Assembly: GCA_036939975.1 (NCBI GenBank)
Contig: JALLPB010000703.1
Coordinates: 1 to 15,398, forward strand
DNA from: Cyclostephanos tholiformis
Lineage: Eukaryota; Bacillariophyta; Thalassiosirophyceae; Thalassiosirales; Thalassiosiraceae
DNA length: 15,398 bases
Direction of reading: 5' to 3'
The translations under genes and the position numbers were made by a program. Under the pieces are notes generated by a model. It was not told where the DNA came from. It worked only from the letters and a program-made list of their open reading frames with translations, and searched no databases. Of the stretch, positions 1-7,220 are shown in pieces (the first letter of the stretch is position 1; each line of letters starts with the position of its first letter).

Positions 1-164
1 TCCCGACCTGAACTACATGTAACTCGTTTTCCACTCGTTTTTCACTTCAGGAGAGAGTTATCCACCCGCCTAGGTCACCCTCCTCCAACCAAACCAAAAG
101 CATTTGATGTTGAATCTCCCCCCCCTCACTTGAAATGGAAGTAGATATTTCAACATGAGCCCCC

Positions 165-624
165 TCACCCACCAACTACAATACTCCCAAAATCCTTGTA
201 TTGATTAGCACCCTCCTCATCAATATCTTTATCCTCCACCCCCCCATTGACAACCAAGTCATCTACATCATCATTGCCACTTAGTACCTCATCATCCTCA
301 TCATCATCAAATAAATCATTGCCTACATTGGATCCCCCAGTTGACCCATCAGTAGCCTGCATAAATTTATGAAAAATGCTTAGCAAAACGAACATATGAT
401 GGACAATTGGGATCACCTGTAAGTATTTTTTTGTGTGCCAGCTCCTGAAACTTGTGCTTTAGAGACTCAAGGGTTCAATCTCTATCGCCATACTTTTCTG
501 TAAAGCATGACCAAACTAGCTCCCATTTGAGGTGGCCAATTGGGACAACAGCATTGACGAGGCCCAGGAGGTCATCGATCTCCTCAAGAGTGAATTTGAG
601 ACCCCTCTTCCCCTTTAGCGGCAT
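165..624 (-). pseudogene. Broken Myb/SANT-like (DUF6818-type) DNA-binding protein gene
   Basis: Read on the minus strand from the ATG at 624, codons give a basic start, then FTLEEIDDLLGLVNAVVPIG, then W-E-L-V-W and a YGDRD motif. A TGA stop follows at 477-475. The same frame resumes with TLESLKHKFQELAHKKI and TGDPNCPSYVRFAKH, ending at 370. The pattern of a helical E-x-D-x-L-L start, P-I-G, W-E, then S-L-K-x-K-F and K-K-x-x-T-G-D-P is what I know from the DUF6818 Myb/SANT-like domain common in oomycetes and diatoms, often linked to transposons. Past a T-rich run near 373-378 the frame shifts by one, and the other frame continues as KFMQATDGST plus a very acidic stretch (D-D-D-E-D-D-E) to a TGA at 165-167. 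The gene thus carries one nonsense codon and one frameshift. Its expected C-terminus would lie to the left, partly outside the window. Family assignment is from memory of the pattern. Confidence 0.72.
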
Positions 625-684
625 GATGGCAAATGGCAGAGAGGACCGGTCCGAACAAAGATCAAGGGCAGAGGTGATGATATG

Positions 685-881
685 TAGCTATTTTTAGTTT
701 GTGTTTGTGATACACTTAAATCGAGTCCCAGTCAACTGGTCAGAGGGGTTCACCAAGACTCAATTTAAGTGTAGCACACACACAAATAAGTGACAGGTTT
801 GGCAAGATTTAAGTGTATATGTGACGGTCTTAGCAAGAATTAAGTGTATCACAAACACAAAAAGAATTTTGGGTATGCTCC
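685..881 (+). repeat. Left inverted arm of the 685-1735 element
   Basis: This arm reads GTAGCTATTTTTAG at the outer side and ends in GGGTATGCTCC at the inner side. About 711-773 is itself an inverted repeat: an ACACTTAAATCGAGTC block is followed, about 25 bp later, by its near reverse complement GACTCAATTTAAGTGT. The remainder contains AATAAGTGACAGGTTTGGC, also found inverted in the right arm. Confidence 0.75.
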
Positions 882-1482
882 ACTTTTGTAGTTATCCCCA
901 ACCTAATGCAGCGACATTGACAAGGGGTTGGATGAGGTCTTTGTTGAATAGATTTGATTAAATTGTTAAACTGATGGAGTAAAAAATTAATTTCTAAATA
1001 CTCTATGATCTACAATGTACCAAAAATCATTAAAATATTGATGGTGATATTAACAACCATGCTGCCAAGGCAATACAGTGCGAGTCACATCTACCGATGA
1101 AGTGCATTCATGGCTTCATGCAAAGCCACTAAATGCTGCTATCGGAAAAGGGCACGTGTCATATTGCCCCGGCGACCACCATGGTCATTGTTGTTGTTGT
1201 GAGCAAAAAAAACAACACACAACAAGCATTTAATCTTGTAACTTTCACATATTTTTGCTAGTTATTTGCAAGAAGCTCATGACTAAACCTCTTTTTAGCT
1301 TCATCTTTGTGACAAGCATCGTGGAAAGTGAGTCATTGGCATTGTAGCTGATGAGCTGAGTAAAATTTTGATATCTTCAGATTTTTCAGTGGACAAAAAT
1401 TGACAAAGATACAAATTTTTATTCAAAGAAGCCAAGTCAGATGTCATTGTATACAACATCTGTCTCCTCTTGAACAAGATTT

Positions 1483-1536
1483 GATGTATGTGACAATAAT
1501 GATGTATGTGATGATAATGATTTATGTGATGATAAT
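1483..1536 (+). repeat. 18-bp tandem repeat, 3 copies
   Basis: There are three adjacent 18-bp units, 1483-1500, 1501-1518 and 1519-1536. The middle one is GATGTATGTGATGATAAT and the others differ by one to three bases. The array abuts exactly the inner edge of the right inverted arm at 1537. Confidence 0.85.
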
Positions 1537-1735
1537 GGAGCATACCCAAAATTCTTTTTGTGTTTGTGAATCACTTAATTCTCGCTAAGACCATCACAAA
1601 ATACACTTCGATCTTGCCAAATCTGTCACTTATTTGTGATTTTTTTACACTTAAATTGAGTCTTGGTAGATCCCTCCGACCGGTTGACCAGGACTCAATT
1701 TAAGTGTAAAAAAATCACAAGCTATAAAAAGCTAT
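1537..1735 (-). repeat. Right inverted arm of the 685-1735 element
   Basis: The reverse complement of this arm matches 685-881 block by block: GGGTATGCTCC at the inner edge, then the AAAGAATTTT block, TGGTCTTAGCGAGAATTAAG, AATAAGTGACAGATTTGGC, and two copies of the ACACTTAAATTGAGTC block. The outermost GTATAGCTTTTTATAGC aligns only loosely with the left arm, so the outer boundary is uncertain by about 10-15 bp. Confidence 0.75.
1634..1720. repeat. Near-perfect 34-bp-arm hairpin nested in the right arm
   Basis: Arm 1634-1667 begins TTGTGATTTTTTTACACTTA. Arm 1687-1720 is its reverse complement with a single mismatch in 34 bp. The loop (1668-1686) is 19 bp. The counterpart in the left arm (about 705-781) is more eroded. 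A hairpin of this quality could form a cruciform, or could be a small MITE that inserted into the ancestral arm before the arms were inverted. Confidence 0.85.
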
Positions 1736-1777
1736 ACAATGAACCCGAGCACTTAAAAACCAAAAAAGAAAATCACC

Positions 1778-1933
1778 ATGGCGGATCCGATCGCTGGGTC
1801 CAGCAACATGGCTATCTTACTTATAGCCATCCATTGTGGAGCTCTCTTTGCGATGGGTTGGTTGAGGGCCCCATTGAAGGATTTTATTCTAAAATGTAAA
1901 TTGGCTAAGAAAAAAAATAGTAGTCTCATTTAA
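1778..1933 (+). CDS. Possible 51-aa membrane microprotein (unrecognised)
   Basis: The ATG at 1778 sits in a strong eukaryotic start context (AATCACCATGGCG) and opens a 51-codon frame ending at TAA 1931-1933. The product starts MADPIAGSSN. Residues 11-30 (MAILLIAIHCGALFAMGWLR) form a hydrophobic segment long enough to span a membrane. A basic tail with K-L-A-K-K-K near residues 41-46 follows. I do not recognise it. It could be a small membrane-anchored protein, the first exon of a longer gene, or chance. It lies just outside the right arm of the 685-1735 element. The good start context and the hydrophobic-then-basic layout are the only support. Confidence 0.25.
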   Translation: MADPIAGSSNMAILLIAIHCGALFAMGWLRAPLKDFILKCKLAKKKNSSLI

Positions 1934-2739
1934 TTTATTTTGTTTTTTATCATCATCGGCACTCGATTGCCCCAAAATTATTTTATTTGCTCTCCCCATG
2001 CGTCCCCTTTATGTTGCTCATCCTGCCCCGTCCCTTCTCTGTCTGGTCCACAATTTTTTGGTCGATTGTTGTGTGTTCTTTGTCATCTGAAGGTGGTCTA
2101 ATGCCATGATGGATTTTATTTTCATCATTTTTGTCACATACTTTGGCACCCCAAAACAACATGAAAACACCCACCCCATACATTCCTCCACGGGATTGAT
2201 TCATATATAATACTCCCCCCACTGCTGGTGCTGAGCTTTGGTTGGTTGTTGCATTTTTTACTTGTTTGGCAGCCTCCTAAGGCCTGGGCCCCACCCCACT
2301 CTCTATTTTATGATAAGTTGCATTTTGGCGCCCAAAGCAGCCCCCACAGCACAAATTAGAGCAAATCGCGTGTGCCCGGCATCGCCCAAAATGTGGTGAG
2401 CATGCAAATTGTGTCAGGTTGGGCATAACCATTGACAGGTGGTGGCAGGGGCGGCAGCGGACGTTGCCTGCACGTGTAGAAAAAATTTGCTTTAAAATGC
2501 ATCAAAAAAAAGAGGACACAACTCACCCCCCCTCAAGAAATAAAAAAAACAAGCAAACAGAGCATTGCTCATGATGTTGAGAGCATGTGCTTTGGCCAGA
2601 ACAGGCATCAGAAGGCTACGGACGGCGGTAGAGGCCATGGCGGATGTTGCCCATGGTGGGCGTGTTGTGTTTTTCTTGTGTGTGTGTGTAGAGTACTAAA
2701 AATGCAACATACGGCCTTGCATGTGTGTTGCTCACCAAC
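1934..2739. other. Non-coding stretch, nothing recognised
   Basis: There is no recognisable protein on either strand. The stretch contains A- and C-rich runs (for example near 2525 and 2210), a TG microsatellite (TGTGTGTGTG around 2680), and a second ATG in a good context at 2637 that opens only about 20 codons (MADVAHGG start, then a hydrophobic run). No repeats matching other parts of the window were found apart from those given separately. Confidence 0.4.
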
Positions 2740-2893
2740 TTTTTTGGGTGATGCACAAAAAATGTGAGTCATGGACAAGGTTTGAGTCAATGCACAGAAA
2801 ATATTTTGGGGACAAAAATCTGTGAATCACAAACACAAATCACAAATTTGTGTTTGTGATTCACAAACACAAAAAGAATTTTGGATATGCTCC
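2740..2893 (+). repeat. Left inverted arm, with a perfect 19-bp hairpin
   Basis: The outer side begins TTTTTTGGGTGATGCAC, the middle contains TTTTGGGGACAAAAATC, and the inner side ends GGATATGCTCC. Within it, 2821-2839 (TGTGAATCACAAACACAAA) and 2847-2865 are perfect reverse complements with a 7-nt loop. Confidence 0.8.
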
Positions 2894-3892
2894 AATGATG
2901 TATGAGATGATGAATGATGGCAGTGATGATGAATCTTACATCACAGAAAATTCTAGCGTTTGGTCTCTTGCAAAACATATTCTGCCCTATGGTGCCACAG
3001 AAGTGCACCTTTGCCTGTTTCAAGATTGGTATTGATCAACACTGCATCTTGTGAGGCACAAGGCCAAGGCTGGCAGCAAAGGAGAAGGCAAAAATGTTGA
3101 CAGGGTGGCCCAAGGCCGGGAAGAAGGAAGTTTTGGAGCATGGTTGAGTCAACCATGTAACATGTTGAGTAACAAGGATTGGGACAAGGATGATCCATCT
3201 GCCAAACATGGTCTGAGGGAACACCCTCACCTCATGCCAGGTTGCTTATCATCTCCCTCCAATGAGAGTAGGGGATTGAGTTCACCACTTTGGGGATGAT
3301 ATGGGACCATTCGAATATAACCTGTCTTCAGACATTGATTAGACCAGTTTGTCGTCTCACATAGGAACAATCTACAACAAACAACCGCTGACAATTGGTC
3401 CTTGCTTTCAGTCCAAATGAGGAGTTCATTTGAGAGGTATTGGAGATGAGTTTCTCAGCAGATTTTGAACCTCAGCTTTTGTGAATTTTATCCTATTTTT
3501 ATGAAGCTACATAAAAGGAGTCTTTGCTGCACCTTATTTGAGCTAGTTGAAAAATCTCTTATTGTGCACTGTGTTTTATGGTAGATTTTAGTTTGAAAAG
3601 TTTTTTTAGGTAAAAAATATCGTACTATTCCTATGTAGAAATCTCGTATGTACCTACCAAAAATATAATTATTCTCAAACATAGCTGTTGAACTGTTAAG
3701 ATGAACAACAATTATTGAATTCATAAATTCTAATTGTGAGCTCTACCCAAGTTTCTACTCGAAAATGTGCAAAGAATTTATAAACATCTAAGATCTGAAG
3801 TAAAATCTCAGAAAACCCCTCATACACAGGCCTCTTAGATGATTCTTTGTTGTTGCCCCCCAATGCACCCTTGGTAATAGCAAATTTTTGTT
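2894..3892. other. Non-coding stretch, no recognised protein
   Basis: The sequence is mixed, AT-rich from about 3480. A frame open from 3051 to 3299 has a codon composition that looks faintly protein-like (basic and charged residues), but it begins at GTG and matches no family I know. A short odd-centred palindrome, CATGGTTGAGTCAACCATG, lies near 3140. It may be decayed transposon sequence, but I cannot support an annotation. Confidence 0.3.
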
Positions 3893-3946
3893 TAACTTGT
3901 CTTGATTACCGGTGCTCCTTAACTTGTCTTGATTACCAGTGCTCCC
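3893..3946 (+). repeat. 27-bp tandem duplication
   Basis: The unit starting TAACTTGTCTTGATTACC occurs at 3893-3919 and again directly at 3920-3946, with two differences (CGG versus CAG, and the last base). Confidence 0.9.
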
Positions 3947-4578
3947 TCAAGATATACATCATAGCCTGATCTTTTTAGAAATCAGAGAGACAGATTGTCT
4001 GCTGATCATAAGATGGGATTTGTCTGTGCCATCCCATCAGGCTTAAAAAAACCTGCATCTTTTGTACCAACTAGCTACTGCATGCATCCCATCATGGCAT
4101 TAATGAGTTTTGTCACCAAAAATCATGAGCCTAGCAAGGTCGTGCACCGGTCTGATGCTTGAACTGTTGTATTGATGTCCACAAATCTGTTTCAATTTTT
4201 TTAAGTAATATGTGAGCTTTTCATTACTTCACCGTAGAATCCGGGGCATAAGAGACACGCATGAGAGACACTACCTCTTATCTTAGATAATTAGCCCCCT
4301 ATATGTATGCATTGGTGGCTTCCCATCTTGTTTCTCCTGATCTGCTATGTCTAGGACTTGGTACAAGGCCACAGACATTCTCGTATTGAGGAGAGCTTTC
4401 CGACGATCCCCTATAATATGCCCTGGTTGGGCCTGGGATGGCATGCCCCTCTCTTTCCGCAGCACATAGAACAAAAGTGAGGGGCCACAACCCCCACAAT
4501 CAGCCACCATGGAAGTCTCCTCTTGCAGCCTCAGGCAGTGCAGCACGTGCACCAATGCACCCTTTGGGGAAAGGTAGG
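3947..4578. other. Stretch upstream of the 4579 candidate gene
   Basis: I see no recognised gene here. It would contain the promoter and 5' leader of the candidate gene. An ATG in a near-ideal context (GCCACCATGG) lies at 4509, in a different frame from the candidate gene. It would join that frame (E-S-N-G-I-N) only through a GT-AG intron at 4574-4616 of 43 nt, which is unusually short. The candidate gene's own frame is open back to at least 4438. Confidence 0.3.
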
Positions 4579-5316
4579 ATGAGGGAGGAGTCGGCCCTGA
4601 CCGTCAACTGTGTGAGCAATGGCATCAACCGCTGTCGCATCGGCTTCCTCTCCAAGGCATATGTTCCACATGCGAAGGTGTGGGATGGCGCATTGTGTCA
4701 GGTCGTGTTCGTTGGGTTGGCGGAAGACCCCTCCTCCTTGGTCTTCCGCCACAAGTATCATCACTATTGTGGTTACACGTGCAATGCGGTCATTTTGGCG
4801 CTCCCCTGCAGAGTAAAGGTGTTCGAGGACAAGTATGAGGTGATGATAGGTTAAGAATGAAGTAATAAATAAAATAATAATTGGTTTAATTTAATATGTA
4901 ATATATAAAATTCACCCCCTTCATTCGTGCTTGGCAAAGACAAATGGGAGGAGCTCCATCTCGATGGATCCCAGCTGACCGGCAGGGCCGTCAATGAGAG
5001 CCTTCCTGTTGCGGGCTCGCTGCTGCATGTTGATGGCAGCGCTGATCCTGGAAACTTCCTTGTGCCACCTGGCCAGAAGTTGGAAGGGTACGCCAAGAAC
5101 TTGACCGGCTCAACGGATGGAGAGATTGCACTCCCGACGGAGCCAATTGCTCTCCTCCAGAAGCATGATCTTCTGGATGAGCGCATATCGCTTTTGGAAC
5201 TTGCCACCTTGCCACCCCAGGCGGCTGGAGGAGGATGGAGCAAAGGCATTGCAAGTGGGAGCGGAAGAGTTTTTTTTCTCGATGGAATCGACAAATTTGG
5301 GGAGCAGTGGGTGTGA
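4579..5316 (+). CDS. Unrecognised candidate gene, two exons, ~215 aa
   Basis: Exon 1 runs from 4579 (ATG with A at -3) to 4849, a proposed GT-AG intron covers 4850-4939 (90 nt, donor GTTAAG, acceptor GCAAAG), and exon 2 runs 4940-5316. Splicing joins two frames that are each open and of similar, balanced composition. Without it, exon 1 stops at 4852 and exon 2 has no ATG. The N-terminal part reads LTVNCVSNGINRCRIGFLSK, then WDGALCQVV and H-K-Y-H-H-Y-C-G-Y, giving several Cys and His residues that could bind metal. The second half reads KWEELHLDG, many Gly/Pro, then a helical LLQKHDLLDERISLLELATL, and ends EQWV. There is no signal peptide or membrane segment. I do not recognise the family. It lies inside the 2740-6157 inverted-repeat pair and may be a transposon passenger or an element-encoded protein. 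The start could lie further upstream (frame open from 4438, or the 4509 ATG). Confidence 0.45.
4850..4939 (+). other. Proposed 90-nt intron
   Basis: The preceding exon ends ATAG, the donor is GTTAAG and the acceptor is GCAAAG. The interior is very A/T-rich with stops in all forward frames around 4852-4906, in contrast to the GC-balanced flanks. Removal gives a phase-1 junction creating a GAC (Asp) codon and keeps the downstream frame open. There is no transcript evidence; the call rests on the frame and composition change. Confidence 0.5.
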
Positions 5317-5616
5317 GTATGGCGCACCCTGCATGCAAAAAATTGCAAATTCAAAAGCCTACAAAGGACCACTACAACAAAAGTCATGTAGAAAACGAAT
5401 TTTAATTCCTACGCATAGATAGTACAACCCCCCCAAAAAAATAATCCAAGAGAATTAGCCTTCGCTTTCTGTCATTTGTGTGTCTCTCATGCCCTGGCTT
5501 CTACAGTAGTTTGTTTTCGTTGATTCCCAATTCATCGTGGTAATTGGTTGCAACTGTGATACTGATGCCCTCTTTGGCAATGTCCATCTAACTCACTGTA
5601 GCACTGGTTCAAGATC

Positions 5617-5865
5617 ATGGACCACCTCGCTTTCTCCTTTCCTAAAAGAAGAATTGTCGTCAAAGTGAATAATGAGTCAAATGCCAAAATGGCGGAACTT
5701 ATCATTAATAGTATGCCAAATTCATGCGGTGCACTAGCATGCAATGTTGAGGGAGAAATTAAGCCGTCCGCTAATATGCTAAAGTTGGATTCATTTTGGA
5801 TTACTGACACGGGAGCAACAAGTAATGTAACAAAACATGCAACAGGCAGCGTTGACAGCTTTTGA
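5617..5865 (+). pseudogene. Ty1/copia-type polyprotein remnant (protease active site)
   Basis: The 82-residue frame contains FWITDTGATSNVTKH at residues 60-74. D-T-G-A at 64-67 is the retroviral-type aspartic protease active site, and W-I-x-D-T/S-G-A-T/S-x-x-V/M-T is the usual Ty1/copia setting between Gag and integrase. In a living element this would cut the Gag-Pol polyprotein. Here the frame ends at TGA 5863-5865 soon after the motif, and an in-frame TAG lies 18 bases before the ATG. I see no Gag zinc knuckle, integrase, reverse transcriptase or LTR nearby. It is a short orphan fragment, inside the 2740-6157 inverted-repeat pair. A host gene of the same fold is possible but less likely given the truncated length. 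Confidence 0.65.
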
Positions 5866-6003
5866 GCTATTTTGGTTTTGGTGGGAATGAAACACACCTG
5901 CCCTGTAATTTTTTAATGTACGAATCAGTATGATTTGTCAAAAAAAACACATTACAACCACCCCCCACCATGGCAAGGTTCCACCCCCTCCAGCAGGGTT
6001 ACT

Positions 6004-6157
6004 GAAGCATACCCAAAATTCTTTTTGTGTTTGTGAATCACAAACACAAATTTGTGATCTGTATTTTTGATTCACTGATTTTTGTCCCCAAAATAATTTC
6101 TATGCGTTGACACAAACCTTCTCTGTGACTTACATTTTTCGTGCATCACCCAAAAAA
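6004..6157 (-). repeat. Right inverted arm of the 2740-6157 pair
   Basis: The reverse complement matches 2740-2893: TTTTTTTGGGTGATGCAC on the outer side, TTTTGGGGACAAAAATC in the middle, and GGGTATGCTTC on the inner side. The inner hairpin is partly eroded here (6028-6075). Confidence 0.8.
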
Positions 6158-6344
6158 ACCTACACACCTACCATATCCTGCAAGCTGCAGCTCACCTCCC
6201 TTGCCTCAATCCACTGATGTGGCTCTTGCACCGTCTCCTTCTCCTCTATCTTGCTGTCAGGGAGCAAAAGAGGAGGATTTCTTGGGCTGCTTTTCCTCGC
6301 AAGAACTCACGGTACAGAAAAGACTTCTTTAGAAGTTTTTCCAT

Positions 6345-6979
6345 TGAAGAGCATCGACGTAGATATCAAAAAATCCCTCAATGTGCTCTCTCCTTCCACT
6401 TGAACTTTCGCCCTGGCAAAAGTTGCTTGTGAGAAATGACCAGGCATATTACCATGATGGGCTTTGATTGCAATTCGTTTGATTACATCCTTTAACGTTT
6501 CACTCCCTTTTTTGTTAAATGTACACCGTTCGATGCAACCTGGATGATTATTGAGATTGCATTGACAAGAGGACGGAAGAGGAAAATCAAACCTGCAGAT
6601 TATCTTGGCTTGGTACTTTTATGGACGTGCACAAGGGGATTGATCAGCTAGTTGCAGCATGTTTGAGGCAACTAGAGGGAAGTGTTGTGTTGATTCAGCG
6701 TTTGGGAAAGTGAGTCCCGATATCTTTACAAATCATTGCAAGATTTATTTGAGTCTTTGGCGCCAACTGTTGAGCAAAGGATGGAAGACTTCAAGCAAAT
6801 GCGGCAGGCTACTTCTGCATGACAGACATCTGAGTGGGGTATGCTCCGTATGCAAACCTCTTTTCCTTGGTTGTGTAATAGGTTCCATTACAAGAACGTG
6901 GCGAACGATGAATAATTTTGAAGATGATGGTTCTTTCGTTCAACCTGCGGGCAAGAATGGTTTTATTAACCAAATATGA
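6345..6979 (+). pseudogene. Decayed PIF/Harbinger DDE transposase
   Basis: Harbinger transposases cut and paste DNA transposons with a DDE catalytic domain. The pieces appear in family order but in different frames: HRRRYQKIPQCALSFHLNF (from about 6349), then ITMMGFDCNSFDYIL and RFTPFFVKCTPFD (frame of 6436, broken by TAA at 6493), and KPADYLGLVLLWTCTRG. GKCCVDSAFGK follows, with a likely catalytic Asp at 6692-6694. Next come MRQATSA, a TGA at 6820-6822, and QTSEWGMLRMQTSFPWL, with a likely catalytic Glu at 6832-6834. The end is ILKMMVLSFNLRARMV after a TGA at 6909-6911, then INQI and a stop at 6977-6979. Only about 40 bp separate the T-C-T-R-G and V-D-S-A-F motifs, where the family normally has well over 100 residues including the first catalytic Asp. 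The core is therefore deleted. Several frameshifts and three or more stops make it dead. The family call rests on motif order that I know from stramenopile Harbinger elements. Confidence 0.8.
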
Positions 6980-7188
6980 AACACATATATGAGACACCTC
7001 ACTCATAATGCTATGGAAGATGTTTGGTTTTGAAAACACTTCCTCCCCAGGGCTTGGGAGAGGACCCATTGGTAGGGTGGAGGGGGGTCCTCACAATAAC
7101 GATAATCATATAAATTCGTACATCATCTAAAGCAAATTAGTATTCAACTTCTTGGTAGTTAGATTACTACTAGGAAATTTCTATTTCT

Positions 7189-7220
7189 TTCTAATTCTAA
7201 TTCTCATTCTAATTCTAATT
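7189..7220. repeat. ATTCTA hexamer microsatellite
   Basis: About five copies of the unit ATTCTA are present with one variant (ATTCTC). The array overlaps the stop codon (7215-7217) of the minus-strand frame that ends there. Confidence 0.9.

Larger units (their letters stand above)
685..1735. mobile_element. ~1.05-kb inverted-repeat (foldback or MITE-like) element
   Basis: The stretch is bounded by two arms, 685-881 and 1537-1735, that are inverted copies of each other at roughly 85% identity by eye over about 195 bp. I found no recognisable protein in the interior (882-1536). It is A/T-rich and contains GTTGTTGTTGTTGTG-type simple sequence near 1189 and an 18-bp tandem triplet next to the right arm. 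Such long inverted arms fit a non-autonomous DNA transposon or foldback element. The same layout could arise from two separate insertions of one short repeat in opposite orientation. I could not define a target-site duplication. The left end lies about 60 bp upstream of the broken Myb-like gene's ATG. Confidence 0.6.
2740..6157. mobile_element. ~3.4-kb stretch bounded by ~155-bp inverted repeats
   Basis: Arms 2740-2893 and 6004-6157 are inverted copies at roughly 85% identity by eye. The interior holds the unrecognised candidate gene at 4579-5316 and a copia protease fragment at 5617-5865. If the arms are true terminal inverted repeats, this is a DNA transposon or foldback element carrying a passenger gene and a captured or inserted retroelement piece. 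Equally, two independent copies of a ~155-bp repeat may have landed in opposite orientation. No target-site duplication was seen and no transposase is recognisable inside. Treat the element as provisional; the arms themselves are certain. Confidence 0.45.

Noticed and set aside
2608..3230. Cys-rich minus-strand frames around the left arm at 2740
   Set aside because: They are overlapping frames in several phases with composition driven by the complement of TG- and CCA-rich DNA, and have no zinc-finger spacing.
3051..3299. Plus-strand frame with a charged N-terminal half
   Set aside because: It begins at GTG, which is not a usual eukaryotic start. I tried to fit it to piggyBac and other DDE families and found no motif.
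4574..4616. 43-nt GT-AG interval joining the 4509 ATG to the candidate gene
   Set aside because: It keeps the frame, and the ATG context is excellent, but the interval is too short for a typical intron and the frame is already open without splicing. The start at 4579 was preferred.
4851..5387. Minus-strand frame of 178 codons
   Set aside because: It is opposite the candidate gene's second exon, spans the A/T-rich intron, and shows no family motif. The plus-strand spliced frame explains the composition better.
6831..6856. GGGGTATGCTCCGTATGC resembling the shared inner-edge motif
   Set aside because: It falls in the S-E-W-G-M-L-R-M coding motif of the Harbinger remnant, and the similarity stops after about 10 bases, so it is chance.
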